Source: Siphonodentalium dalli (taxonomy: Eukaryota; Mollusca; Scaphopoda; Gadilida; Siphonodentaliidae). From it: 64,000 nt of DNA. Every line of letters starts with the position of its first letter. The stretch's first letter is position 1. The notes beneath the pieces are model-generated. The model had not been told where the DNA came from. It was given only the letters and a program-made list of their open reading frames with translations, and did not search any database. The position numbers and the translations under genes were made by a program. The DNA lies in contig CP136062.1 of NCBI GenBank assembly GCA_032622095.1, positions 18,915,739 to 18,979,738 on the forward strand, read 5' to 3'. Below, piece after piece: positions 52,601 to 63,847 of the stretch.

Positions 52601-55600
52601 ATTAGCAGGACCCACCATCATCACAATACATCATAGTACATTATCAGGACCCACCATCATCATAATACATCATAGTACATTAGCAGGACCCACCATCATC
52701 ATAATACATCATAGTATATTAGCAGGACCCACCATCATCACAATACATCATAGCACATTAGCAGGACCCACCCTCATCATAATACATTATAGTACATTAG
52801 CAGGACCCACCATCATCACAATACATCATAGTATATTATCAGGACCCACCATCGTCATAATACATTATAGTGCATTAGCAGGACCCACCATCATCATAAT
52901 ACATCATAGTACATTAGCAGGACCCACCATCATCATAATACATCATAGTACATTAGCAGGACCCACCATCATCATAATACATCATAGTACATTAGCAGGA
53001 CCCAACATCATCATAATACATCATAGTACATTAGCAGGACCCACCATCATCATAATACATCATAGTACATTAGCAGGACCCACCGTCATCATAATACATC
53101 ATAGTACATTAGCAGGACCACCATCATCATAATACATCATAGTACATTAGCAGGACCCACCATCATCATAATACATCATAGTACATTAGCAGGACCCACC
53201 ATCATCATAATACATCATAGTACATTATCAGGACCCACCATCATCATAATAGATCATAGTACATTAGCAGGACCCACCATCATCATAATACATCATAGTA
53301 CATTAGCAGGACCCACCATCATCATAATACATTATAGTGCATTAGCAGGACCCACCATCATCATAATACATCATAGTGCATTGGCAGGACCCACCATCAT
53401 CATAATACATCACAGTATATTATCAGGACCCACCATCATCATAATAAATAGCAGTACATTAGCAGGACCACTTCATAAGGAATGGATAATATTCCTGCAA
53501 TAATACATCATAGTATATTATCAGGACCCACCATCGTCATAATACATCATAGTACATTAGCAGGACCCACCATCATCATAATAAATATCAGTACATTAGC
53601 AGGATCCACAATCATCATAATACATCATATTACATTATCAGGACCCACCATCATCATAATACATCATAGTACATTAGCAGGACCCACCATCATCATAATA
53701 CATCATATTACATTAGCAGGACCCACCATCACCATAATACAACATAATACATCATAATACATCATAGCACATTAGCAGGACCCACCATCATCATAATACA
53801 TCATAGCACATTAGCAGGACCCACCATCATCATAATACATCATAGCACATTAGCAGGACCCACCATCATCATAATACATCATAATACATCATAATACATC
53901 ATAGCACATTAGCAGGACCCACCATCATCATAATACATCATAGCACATTAGCAGGACCCACCATCATCATAATACAGTATAGTACATTAGCAGGACCCAC
54001 CATCATCATAATACATCATAGCACATTAGCAGGACCCACCATCATCATAATACATCATAGTATATTAGCAGGACCCACCACCATCATAATACATCATAGT
54101 ACATTAGCAGGACCCACCATCACCATAATACATCATAGTAGATTAGCAGGATCCACCATCATCATAATACATTATAGTAGATTAGCAGGACCCACCATAA
54201 TCATAATACATCATAATACATTAACAGTACCCACCATCATCATAATACATCATAGCACATTAGCAGGACCCACCATCGTCATAATACATCATAGTACATT
54301 AGCAGGACCCACAATCATCATAATACATCATAGTACATTAGCAGGACCCACCATCGTCATAATACATTATAGTATATTATCAGGACCACCATCATCATAA
54401 TACATCATAGTACATTACCAGGACCCACCATCATCACAATACATTATAGTACATTAGCAGGACCCATCATCATCATAATACATTATAGTACATTAGCAGG
54501 ACCCACCATCATCACAATACATTATAGTACATTAGCAGGACCCACCATCATCATAATTCATCATAGTATATTATCAGGACCAACCATCATCATAATACAT
54601 TATAGTACATTAGCAGGACCCACCATCATCATAATACATCATAATACATCATAATACATCATAATACATCATAATACATCATAGTATATTATCAGGACCC
54701 ACCATCATCATAATACATTATAGTACATTAGCAGGACCCACCATCATCATAATACATTATAGTACATTAGCAGGACCAACCATCATCATAATACATCATA
54801 TTACATTAGCAGGACCCACCATCATCACAATACATTATAGTACATTAGCAGGACCCACAATCATCACAATACAGTATAGTACATTAGCAGGACCCACCAT
54901 CATCATAATACATCATAGCACATTAGCAGGACCCACCATCATCATAATACATCATAGTACATTAGCAGGACCCACCATCATCATAATACATCATAGCACA
55001 TTAGCAGGACCCACCATCATCATAATACATCATAGCACATTAGCAGGACCCACCATCATCATAATACAGTATAGTACATTAGCAGGACCCACCATCATCT
55101 TAATACATCATAGTACATTAGCAGGACCCACCATCATCATAATACATTATAGTACATTAGCAGGACCCACCATCATCATAATACATCATAGTACATTAGC
55201 AGGACCCACCATCATCACAATACATTATAGTACATTAGCAGGACCCACCATCATCATAATACATCATAGTACATTAGCAGGACCCACCATCATCATAATA
55301 CATCATAGTACATTAGCAGGACCCACCATCATCATAATACATCATAGTACATTAGCAGGACCCACCATCATCATAATACATCATAGCACATTAGCAGGAC
55401 CCACCATCATCATAATACATCATAGCACATTAGCAGGACCCACCATCATCATAATACAGTATAGTACATTAGCAGGACCCACCATCATCTTAATACATCA
55501 TAGTACATTAGCAGGACCCACCATCATCATAATACATTATAGTACATTAGCAGGACCCACCATCATCATAATACATCATAGTACATTAGCAGGACCCACC

Positions 55601-55729
55601 ACCATCACAATACATTATAGTACATTAGCAGGACCCACCATCATCATAATACATCATAGTACATTAGCAGGACCCACCATCATCATAATACATCATAGTA
55701 CATTAGCAGGACCCACCATCATCATAATA
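46604..55729. repeat. 39-bp satellite, roughly 230 copies
   Basis: The unit is TACATTAGCAGGACCCACCA plus TCATCATAATACATCATAG. Variation is mostly point changes (CATCATAG/CATTATAG, TTAGC/TTATC, ATCATC/ATCGTC). Because 39 is a multiple of three, long open frames of the (TIIIIHHSTLAGP)n type occur; they are artefacts. The exon at 46070-46130 lies on one side and the gene's missing exons must lie beyond 64000, so the array is probably intronic. Confidence 0.97.
50245..50400. repeat. 10-bp sub-repeat inside the satellite (ATACATCATA)n
   Basis: About 15 copies of a 10-bp piece of the 39-bp unit. Shorter runs occur near 51605-51655, 51730-51785, 51865-51910, 52100-52165, 53745-53765 and 54635-54680. 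Confidence 0.92.
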
Positions 55730-56243
55730 TATACATATCTTTATTGCCTCCAGTATTGAAGATTTAACAAGACATAGTATACATGAATGTAACATAAATA
55801 CATTTAGCAATCAAGAAGTAATGAAAAGACAGACAAGAGAACAAACTACCGAGGAAAAGAATACCATTCTAATTGTATGTACACGAACACGAGCTTACAT
55901 ATCACATCAGCAGAAAACACACACCCTCTCGACCACACCCGTACGCATATACAATCTAACACATGGCGCAGACACAAACACAACCGTACATACATACGTT
56001 ATGATGCACTGTCACAACAGCACACCATAAACAGGTGCATACAATTACAAAAGGAACTCTAGTTGGAGTTGGATTCGCTTAGAAGAATCTCTCTCCCCAA
56101 AGAGTCAGCAAACGCAATGCCCTTGCTCGACAATAGCTCCCCTATAAATGTATGCACCCATTAAGTGGAATAGACTATATGTAGGATGATGTTGCGACAG
56201 TGCAAACGCTAGCGCAAGAAAGCATATACACACACGTATACAC

Positions 56244-56292
<49 letters not shown>

Positions 56293-56469
56293 ATCACACC
56301 CTCATATACACATACCTATGCATACATATATATATAATGATTTATTAATTTATTCATGTTTATTTAATTTGTCGTCTTCGGATTTTATGGACAGGACAGA
56401 ATGTGGTACATTTAAGTACGACTTATGGTGAACACCCGTAACGTTCAAACTTCAAAGATCAAAGGTTGT
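55730..56469 (-). other. LINE 2 3' UTR with (AC)n at about 56229-56292
   Basis: Non-coding after the ORF2 stop. It contains a dinucleotide repeat of about 60 bp and the poly(A) signal CAATAAAGATATG at the extreme end. Short plus-strand open frames here (55821-56062) are unsupported. Confidence 0.8.
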
Positions 56470-59400
56470 TTAACACAAACCGTCATGCGTAGTGGCTGAG
56501 AGTTCGACATAGCGCCTCCAAATTAAGTTTGTGTGAAGAACAATGAATCTCGTAAACTTTGATGTATCCTCAACTTGCTCAAGAAATGTGAATATATCAC
56601 GTGGAAGATGTGTGAGATGGAGCAATACGAGGTCGCTGTTGCTGAGACTCGTGGCCCATACGAATAGCGGTATGCCGAAACGATCAATCATCTGGTACCA
56701 CATTTCGTTTCTGTGGGAATGCATAAGTGGGCTACTGCATGAGATAAGTGCGTGCTCGATAATATCAGAGTGTGACTGACAGCATAATGTGCATGTGTTT
56801 TGTTGAGAGAATGCGCTTCCTGCGATGAGCTGACCGACTGTGATAAATGCAATCTTATGCATAGGGTATTTACGACATGTTCTCCATAAGTGACACATAG
56901 TAGGGTTTGGTTGAATTTCTCGAAAACGCGCAAATGAAGTGTCACAATTTGTTCTCTCTGTCCATTTCTGTACGCATTTGTCGTTAATCGCGGTTTTTGT
57001 AATGCGTTTCCATTCGGATTTCAGAGGAAATGAGCAGAAATGAGCATACTGATGCATATGCTCGGATAGGTTGTATTCAACAAGAGTGTTGTTAATGTCG
57101 CTGATGAAGGAATTTGGGTTTTCCAGTTGTCCCGTGAAGTACATGTGAAGTCTTGTGACAAAAATTTCCTTGCACGCTTTGCCAGGAGGCATATGGCATA
57201 GGCTTCCAAACAAATTGAGTTTCCTGGCATCAATCAATGACTTGATAGGATGGATGCCAAGCATCCCCAAAACGATATCAGTGCGAGCACGTACAGGAAG
57301 TCCCTGGATATGCTTGAGGCAGAAGCGATGAATTTTCTCAAGAGTTGACCAATGGGTTTCTGATAGACCACACAATAGTTCAGATCCGTATAGACCCTTT
57401 GGAATAATTATGGATCTGTAAAGAGTTTCGCAACTTTGAGGGGTGATTCCACCTGCATACATACCAGCATTGCTCAGCATGAAGTAGGTGGATCTTATTT
57501 TGTTGACAATACAGTCGATGAACTCACGAGCGAAGTCGCTTCTATGCAACGTTATGCCAAGATGGGTTATGTGATTAGTTTCATCTACATACCCGTCACC
57601 AAGTTTCCATCTCCTTGGATGCACAGGCAGATTCTTCACTTTTTCATTGAATACAATGGTTTTACATTTCTGTGCGTTGTATGTAAACCGCCACAATCGG
57701 CTATACATTGTGCAAATATCACAGAGGCGTTGTAGGCCCACGTTTGTGAGCGAAAAGAGCGTCATATCATCCGCTTGAGTTGGCGACGCGCAGTTTGTGG
57801 AGACAATCCGAAGACCATAGTTCGATGCCTCGAGTTCATATAACAGATCATCTATATACAACATGTATAAAAGAGGGGATAAAATTCCCCCTTGTCGCGT
57901 CCCTTGTAGTATTTTGATTTCCCTTGACATTGATTTACCATAATTGACGAAGCACGAAAAGCCCGACAACATCTCCCGTAGTATGAACCATATATGTCCA
58001 CGGAAACCACGATTGTAAAGTTTGATCAATAGGCCGTCTAACCACACAGTATCAAAGGCTTTACGGACATCTAGGAAACATGCATAAAGCTTACTATTCT
58101 GCTCTGATGTGTAATTGATGCATTCGCTAACAACATATGATGACATTAAGCAACTTATTTCTTTCTGGAACCCGTTCTGAAGGGGGTGAACTTTAACGAG
58201 ATATGGTGTATTAATTTCGAAGCGATTGAGCAGAACCTTTTCCAGGAGCTTATAGAATATGGGTAAGAGTGTAATTGCTCTGTAGCTATCGAACTTGTTC
58301 TTTGGTTTGTCTCCACCCTTATGCAAGGAAATCATTAATCCCGTCTTGGCCATTTTTGGAACATGTCTGAGTTTCAACATCATAGACAGCATGTATGCTG
58401 TGCAGTTGAGCAATGTATCGCCACCATGTACCACATGTTCATAGCATATGCGGTCGGGACCTGGGGCTTTCCCCTTTTTGGCATTACTAATAGCGTTATT
58501 GAGCTCTCTGTGTGATATCTCATAAATGAGAGATTGGTCTACTTTAGAAGGTGACTTATGTTCAGAAATATCTGCAATCAAAAGTTGTATCTTCTCCAGA
58601 TGTTCTGAATCGAAAGTGGGCGATTGTAGAGGTGAATATAGTTGTTCATAGTAATCTGCCCATGCAGCGGTGATGTCCGACGTATTCCGGATTATTTTGC
58701 CATTTACATTGAATAATTTACTATCCGGTTTTGATTTCGATCTTTTGTTGTTAAAGAGCTTGAAAAAGAGACCCTGGTCTAACTCAGCTGAATTATCAAT
58801 TTGTTCATTTTGAGCAGACATGTATTGCCCATTACATTTGCGAAGTTCGCGGCGAAATTTGCGTTTAGCTTCTTTATAGTTGCCGTAGCTGATATTTACA
58901 ATACCTCTCGGTCTCCCTTCTTCTAGCCATCTATTTCTAGTATTGCGCATTTCGCAGTGGAGTGATTCCAAAGAGTCGTTCCAATACGGTTTGGCGAAAG
59001 ATTTGAAAGACTTTTTTGGTATGTGCTGCGTTGTAGCTTTGTTTATCGCACTAACAACAGAATCGTAGTACGAATCGAGATCATCGATGTCAGATATGGC
59101 AAAGTTCGGAAGACTGTCCTGCACGGCGGTTTGATAAGCATTGATTAAGTCTTCCGAGGCAGTGAACTTTTTCCAATTGCATGCTGAAATTTGGTTTTCT
59201 GAGCGACCCATTTTATTATTATGTGGGTAATTTATGACCATTTTAATTGGCCTATGATTAGAGACATCCAGTGAATCGTCGTCGATGATTTCGATTTTCT
59301 GTACTAGGTACGATTCTTCCTCGGGAATGAGGATGTGGTCTATCATGGTACCTGGTCCACCATCGGTGGGTACGTATGTCGCAGAAGGCCCAATACAAGC

Positions 59401-60057
59401 GTCAGTATTGTTGACAGACACCAGTGATTTTTGTGAGATAAGTTTGGATAAACTTCTATTTCTGGCATCCGATCTCTGTACACTGCCGTTAAAGTCACCC
59501 ATTACAATGACGTGCCCTATTTCTGTGTACATATCGATAAGGTCTTGCACACGATTTATATAGTCTCTATACATTGTGACTGGGTAATTGCTGGAAGGGA
59601 GGTACACCTGAAAGATGTATACATACTGTGATTCTGATATCTGTATTTGAATGCCACAAATGCGATCGTCGTCGTATTGGATGACTGAAACGACACTGTC
59701 CAAACTAGCATGCCATATAATGGCAACTCCGCCTTTCGGCCTTCCCGCCCTTCTCATTTGTAACGGTATTCTTTGTGAATAGTCACAAACTATATGGTAG
59801 CGATAATTTTGGTGTAATGTGTTGAGAAAATGAGAATTGTGCTCCCAGAGCCAATGCTCACTCACTCCAATTACACCAACATTTTCCTGTGCGAGAAGGC
59901 TCGAGAGGTAGGAACTGCTACCGAAAATCCCAGTAGCGTTCCATGTGCAAATATTCAACAACATTATGAAAATTATCAATAAGTTGCACAAACAGTGGCA
60001 AGCGCTAGATTCACCAGCATAATTACGTAATACGTGTAACATGGTTGAGCGATTCAA
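56470..60057 (-). CDS. LINE 2 ORF2: endonuclease-reverse transcriptase, 1195 aa
   Basis: The open frame starts at 60057; the Met at 59964 (M32, just before LNICTWNATG) is an alternative start. EEP endonuclease: ICTWNATG, VSEHWLW, MGDFNGS (186-192), MIDHILI, SNHRPI. Reverse transcriptase: YRAITLLPIFYKLLEK, FLDVRKAFDTVW (catalytic Asp 663), QGTRQGGILSPLLY, then QADDMTLFS (761-769; catalytic D763, D764, with Gln in place of the usual aromatic residue), HLGITLH. C-terminal knuckle C-x2-C-x9-H-x4-C (C1089, C1092, H1102, C1107). It lies 61 bp after the ORF1 stop and in another frame. No internal stop. Clearly different from LINE 1. Confidence 0.95.
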   Translation of the reverse strand: MNRSTMLHVLRNYAGESSACHCLCNLLIIFIMLLNICTWNATGIFGSSSYLSSLLAQENVGVIGVSEHWLWEHNSHFLNTLHQNYRYHIVCDYSQRIPLQMRRAGRPKGGVAIIWHASLDSVVSVIQYDDDRICGIQIQISESQYVYIFQVYLPSSNYPVTMYRDYINRVQDLIDMYTEIGHVIVMGDFNGSVQRSDARNRSLSKLISQKSLVSVNNTDACIGPSATYVPTDGGPGTMIDHILIPEEESYLVQKIEIIDDDSLDVSNHRPIKMVINYPHNNKMGRSENQISACNWKKFTASEDLINAYQTAVQDSLPNFAISDIDDLDSYYDSVVSAINKATTQHIPKKSFKSFAKPYWNDSLESLHCEMRNTRNRWLEEGRPRGIVNISYGNYKEAKRKFRRELRKCNGQYMSAQNEQIDNSAELDQGLFFKLFNNKRSKSKPDSKLFNVNGKIIRNTSDITAAWADYYEQLYSPLQSPTFDSEHLEKIQLLIADISEHKSPSKVDQSLIYEISHRELNNAISNAKKGKAPGPDRICYEHVVHGGDTLLNCTAYMLSMMLKLRHVPKMAKTGLMISLHKGGDKPKNKFDSYRAITLLPIFYKLLEKVLLNRFEINTPYLVKVHPLQNGFQKEISCLMSSYVVSECINYTSEQNSKLYACFLDVRKAFDTVWLDGLLIKLYNRGFRGHIWFILREMLSGFSCFVNYGKSMSREIKILQGTRQGGILSPLLYMLYIDDLLYELEASNYGLRIVSTNCASPTQADDMTLFSLTNVGLQRLCDICTMYSRLWRFTYNAQKCKTIVFNEKVKNLPVHPRRWKLGDGYVDETNHITHLGITLHRSDFAREFIDCIVNKIRSTYFMLSNAGMYAGGITPQSCETLYRSIIIPKGLYGSELLCGLSETHWSTLEKIHRFCLKHIQGLPVRARTDIVLGMLGIHPIKSLIDARKLNLFGSLCHMPPGKACKEIFVTRLHMYFTGQLENPNSFISDINNTLVEYNLSEHMHQYAHFCSFPLKSEWKRITKTAINDKCVQKWTERTNCDTSFARFREIQPNPTMCHLWRTCRKYPMHKIAFITVGQLIAGSAFSQQNTCTLCCQSHSDIIEHALISCSSPLMHSHRNEMWYQMIDRFGIPLFVWATSLSNSDLVLLHLTHLPRDIFTFLEQVEDTSKFTRFIVLHTNLIWRRYVELSATTHDGLC

Positions 60058-60118
60058 GGTTCAAATGCATATGCAGGCACAAGATTTGGTATTTGATTTG
60101 TTGCTATGCGAGTTGATT

Positions 60119-61038
60119 TTATTGTTGTTGTTGTTGTCGTTGGTATTGATGTTTCCCACGTATATCCTCAGTTGTGTTATGGTAGTTATTGTCACGTCTA
60201 TCGTCAAAGGAACGTTTGGACAGCCAAGGTCTACATAATACGGCAATAGGCCAGAAACCTTTCCTGAGTACTTCATCAACATCATCCACATGAATATTTA
60301 TTCTGGCTGACACAGGACCGTCAGCTCTTCCACCTTGCAGGATTCGAACAACTGAGTGACGCACTTCAAATTCATCCAGATAATCAGAAAGCACATATGC
60401 ATCGACTTTAACATCTAGGTTACCGAGGAACACACGCGATGTTCTAATAGGGCCGTCGTTTGACTTTTGATAGAACCTGGAAAAGGATGCGTTGTTCGAT
60501 GAGTAGTTATTTCGCGAAGGGCGTCTGTTGTGGTTTGAATGATCATCGTTAGCACCAGGCTTCTCTGATTGCAGGTGGCTCCGTTTATTGGAGTGTCGAG
60601 TGTCTTCTGTTGAATCGTGGTGGGTTTCGTCACAATCATCCACAGGAATATCACGGAGGTCATAATTGGATTGTTGGTTGTCAACGTGCGTGTCATGATT
60701 AGCGTGACGCGCATAGTTAATAGAGTTATTCTTCTTGTCGAGTGGTGTGTTTTTTGGCTCTTTATCTGTGCGTTTAACGTGAGAAGAACTTGGTGTAGAC
60801 GTTTCCTGCGGGTTGAATTTTGAAGCACTAGGTATGGGTGAAGATGGGTGCTTGCTAATACCAACCAGCTGAATGTCTGCATGGCTAACTGACGGCGATT
60901 GTGGGTATCCTCTTGTATCAATTGGGTTTTGCGATCGGTTAGCGTGGATTGTGTTCCATGTCAAGTGGGCGAATTTGTTGAGTTCGCCATATATATGGCC
61001 GACGAAACTTTGCATATCAGCTTTGAGGTTCTCTGTGC
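60119..61038 (-). CDS. LINE 2 ORF1, 3' part (after the insertion)
   Basis: Continues the ORF1 frame from the insertion site. It begins ENLKADMQSFVGHIYGELNK, then a long low-complexity Asn/Ser/His/Asp-rich stretch, then RTSRVFLGNLDVKVDAY ... VVRILQGG ... SARINIHVDDVDEVL, whose alternating pattern and FLGNL core look like an RRM-type fold, as found in some LINE ORF1 proteins (inference). It ends in a Gln run. Alone it could start at the Met at 61015. Its likely role is binding the element RNA. Confidence 0.8.
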
Positions 61039-61439
61039 GAATGCCGGCTGATACGGACCCTGGCTCTTACGGACCCTGGCTCATACGGACCCTGGCTTTT
61101 ACGGACCACCGGCTCATACGGACCCTGGCTTATACGGACCCTCGGCTTATACGGACCCTGGCTCATACGGACCTCAATTAAAATATACAATTTAAGTTTT
61201 ATATGTTTATTTAAATAAAATCAAAATACTGACAACATACATACTGAGATAACAAAATATCTGATAACAAAAATGGAACAACGTTACATCAGATGAACAT
61301 TATCTAAATTGGGGCCTACAGCTTGGCGGCTTCTTTCAGTAGTTTGCTGGCAGTTATCCTCATCGACGAGTAGTAGCTGTTGTGCTCTCAAGTAGAACAT
61401 TCAGGTTCAATGCAGTCATTGTGGAATTATGCCAGTCAA

Positions 61440-61765
61440 AAATAAATCAGTTGAATATATACCAGTTGTGTTTTTACTAACATGTTTTCATAACAAATCA
61501 AACTCAGTGGATTCATACTGATCACCATTCACTGACCATTCATCATCGCGTGTCTGTTTATAAAACAATATAAGGGATCACACACTAGTGTTTACACAAT
61601 GGCTAATAAATCAGTTGAAACAAGTTGTGTTTTTACTAACATGTTTTCGTAACAAATCAAACTCAGTGGATTCATCCTGATCACCATTCACTGACCATTT
61701 ATCACCGCATGTCTGTTTATACAACGACATAAAGGGATCACACGCGCGTGTTTATACAAGGAAGA
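61440..61765. repeat. Tandem duplication of about 163 bp inside the inserted element
   Basis: Two copies start AATAAATCAGTTGAA and share TTTTTACTAACATGTTTTC and CTGATCACCATTCACTGACC. They differ by scattered changes. Confidence 0.9.
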
Positions 61766-61794
61766 GATTAATTAACGCGATTCAATAAATGCTT

Positions 61795-62170
61795 TTTCAA
61801 GCCAGAACATCACCGAAATTCTCAATTAATACAGATATATGTGTGAAAATACAATCATAATTATATATTAAATTCATAAATATAAGTTTGAAAAAAAATG
61901 AAAAAATCGGTTAAATTCATAAATATAAGTTTGAAAATCACCAAAAAAATCACAAAAATTCGCAATTAATACAGATATATGTGTGAAATGACAATCATAA
62001 TTATATATTAAATTCATAAATATAAGTTTGAAAATCACTGAAAAAATCATCCATATTCATAAATATAAGTTTGAAAATCACCAAAAAAATCACCGAAATT
62101 CTCAATTAATACAGATATATGGGTAAAAAGACAATCATAATTATATATATAAATATAAGTTTGAAAATTG
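61795..62170. repeat. Tandem AT-rich repeat inside the inserted element
   Basis: Three copies of a 120-150 bp unit with AATTCTCAATTAATACAGAT and TTCATAAATATAAGTTTGAA. Confidence 0.88.
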
Positions 62171-62302
62171 CATATTTTAATTGAGGTCCGTATGAGCCGG
62201 GGTCCGTATAAGCCAGGGTCCGTATCAGCCGGTGGTCCGTAAAAGCCAGGGTCCGTAAGAGCCAGGGTCCGTAAGAGCCAGGGTCCGTATAAGCCGCATA
62301 CC

Positions 62303-63418
62303 CTCTGTGCAGCGATGTTCACAATCACAATTGGCATTGTCAGATGTTTTTTGTGAGTTCGATTTGCCCTTCAAGTTGTTCTTGTTGTGTAACTCTTCGA
62401 GTGTTTTTATCCTTCCACCAATGGATGCTATTGAGCCTTTGGTTGAGTTGACTTGAGTCAGAAACAGTTCACACTTATCCAAGATTGTTGAAATGTCTTG
62501 CTTCATTGTTTTCATGTCGGCCTTCATTTTAGCAATGCCATTGCATTTATCGCTCTCGATGCGCTCCACCGCAAGGCTGTTTGTATACGATACACGTTCA
62601 ACTGCTTCAAGTCTGCGTAAAATATCTTGTTGTGAAACTTCATTGGTGCTAACTCGAGCTGAGAGGTCGGACGAGAAGGTATCAATCTGTGTTTGCATTT
62701 TGTCCTTTGACTGCTGTAGAAGGGTTATATTCGTTCGAACTCCGATGTCATTGTATATATCCTCTGTGGTGTTAGTTCTCTCGGAATCAGGTTCCATATC
62801 GCATGTTTCATCCGGCAGAATTTTAGGCGTGGAGTTGGCTTTAGACTGGCTCTGATGTTGGCTTCTGGTACGTGATGCACTCAACATATGCACAATATAT
62901 TCTACCTTCTCTTCAAGTAGACAATAGAAAAGGTTGTAGATGTCAATTGCCAACTTTTTGGACACAGGCTCAGAGGTTTTAGTCTGAATTCGCCGTTTCA
63001 GAATTGCATCTGGAGCTATATTAACAATTTTAAGTTTTTTAATTTCACCAAATAATGTCAGTCGCATTGCTTCTAGTTTTGATTCTACTTCCTTTGTCGA
63101 GTATAGTAGTTTGGCTACGAACGCGTCCTTAGGCGTATTGTGTACGAACTCCATCATTAGCATAATGTAGAACTTAATGTCTTTATCAACGCTGCTATCG
63201 ATTTGCAAACTCGTAGTGAAACAATTGAATGCGTTCGTAAACATAGTACATGTATTTGGTTTCTGACTTTGAGCGTAGGTGTGGTCAGGTACTTTTGACT
63301 CCATATTTGGGGTATCAAGGTTCGAAGGCACAATCGTGTTGGCGCACATGGAGTCCATATTGAGGATGGCATCTGTTTCAGTCAGAATATTATCCATAGC
63401 TGAGAATTCAATGAGCAA
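62303..63418 (-). CDS. LINE 2 ORF1, 5' part (before the insertion)
   Basis: Met at 63418 starts a frame of 372 codons up to the insertion site; reading continues about 25 codons into the inserted element (to 62225) with repetitive RTLALTDPGSYGP-type residues that are not original. The protein is Asp/Ser-rich at the N terminus, with a helical middle and heptad-like stretches around residues 230-350 (ILRRLEAVERV, MKADMKTMKQDI) suggesting a coiled coil, as in many LINE ORF1 proteins. A CDCEHRC cluster lies at the break. It shares the reading frame of 60119-61038 once the 1272-bp insertion plus duplication is discounted. Confidence 0.82.
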
Positions 63419-63847
63419 TAGGAATACTTTCTAGGTGTTTATTGGTCGAGTGCAGACTCATCGACGTCAATTGAGTGGCAATTGACCAATTATACACTGG
63501 ATACAGTTTATATTGATTGTTTATCACACCTATCTGGACAGAGGTGTCGGGTGTGCCATTGTCCAATTTTGGCGAAACAATGACAGACAATTAACATGTA
63601 CAGGTGGATAAATATGGCGACATTACACAGGGTAGAGGAAGGTCCCAATGACTGAGGGAAAAAAGTTCAACAGTTCAAAAAACGTTATACTCAAGTACAA
63701 TTCACACTGTATCATTTCGAAGATGATCCTTATTCGTTGTAGAAATTATCCATCCAACTTTGGAAGCTGACCGCGGTCTTTATCTTGGTATTCATAGCGA
63801 AACATGAAGAGCGAGATGAGGAACGTCCATTCAGTAAATCAGCCCGG
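63419..63847 (-). promoter_or_regulatory. LINE 2 5' UTR / probable internal promoter region
   Basis: About 430 bp between the satellite junction and the ORF1 start. Full-length LINEs carry their promoter here; no specific motif is claimed. A 60-codon open frame is unsupported. Confidence 0.55.

Larger units (their letters stand above)
61039..62302. mobile_element. 1.26-kb inverted-repeat element with 16-bp tandem ends, inserted in LINE 2 ORF1
   Basis: Both ends are arrays of a 16-bp unit, TACGGACCCTGGCTCA and variants (61050-61175 and, inverted, 62183-62295), followed inward by GGACCTCAATTAAAATATAC in both orientations. CTCTGTGC at 61031-61038 and 62303-62310 is a perfect 8-bp target-site duplication, as made by hAT, P, Merlin or Sola1 type transposases. 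No ORF, so non-autonomous. Confidence 0.9.
55730..63847 (-). mobile_element. LINE 2, full length, inserted in the satellite
   Basis: The minus-strand order is 5' UTR (63847-63419), ORF1 (63418-60119, split by an insertion), ORF2 (60057-56470), and 3' UTR (56469-55730) with AATAAAG near its end. The flanks CCCACCATCATCATAATA (55712-55729 and 63848-63865) act as an 18-bp target-site duplication; deleting the element and one flank copy restores the 39-bp satellite phase exactly. Without the 1272-bp insertion the element is about 6.85 kb. Confidence 0.93.

Noticed and set aside
46604-55729. CRISPR-like appearance of regular repeats
   Set aside because: The repeats are head to tail without unique spacers, in a eukaryotic context; this is a satellite.
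60873-61181. Plus-strand 102-codon open frame over the LINE 2 ORF1 junction
   Set aside because: Shadow of the minus-strand ORF1 and the 16-bp repeats of the inserted element.
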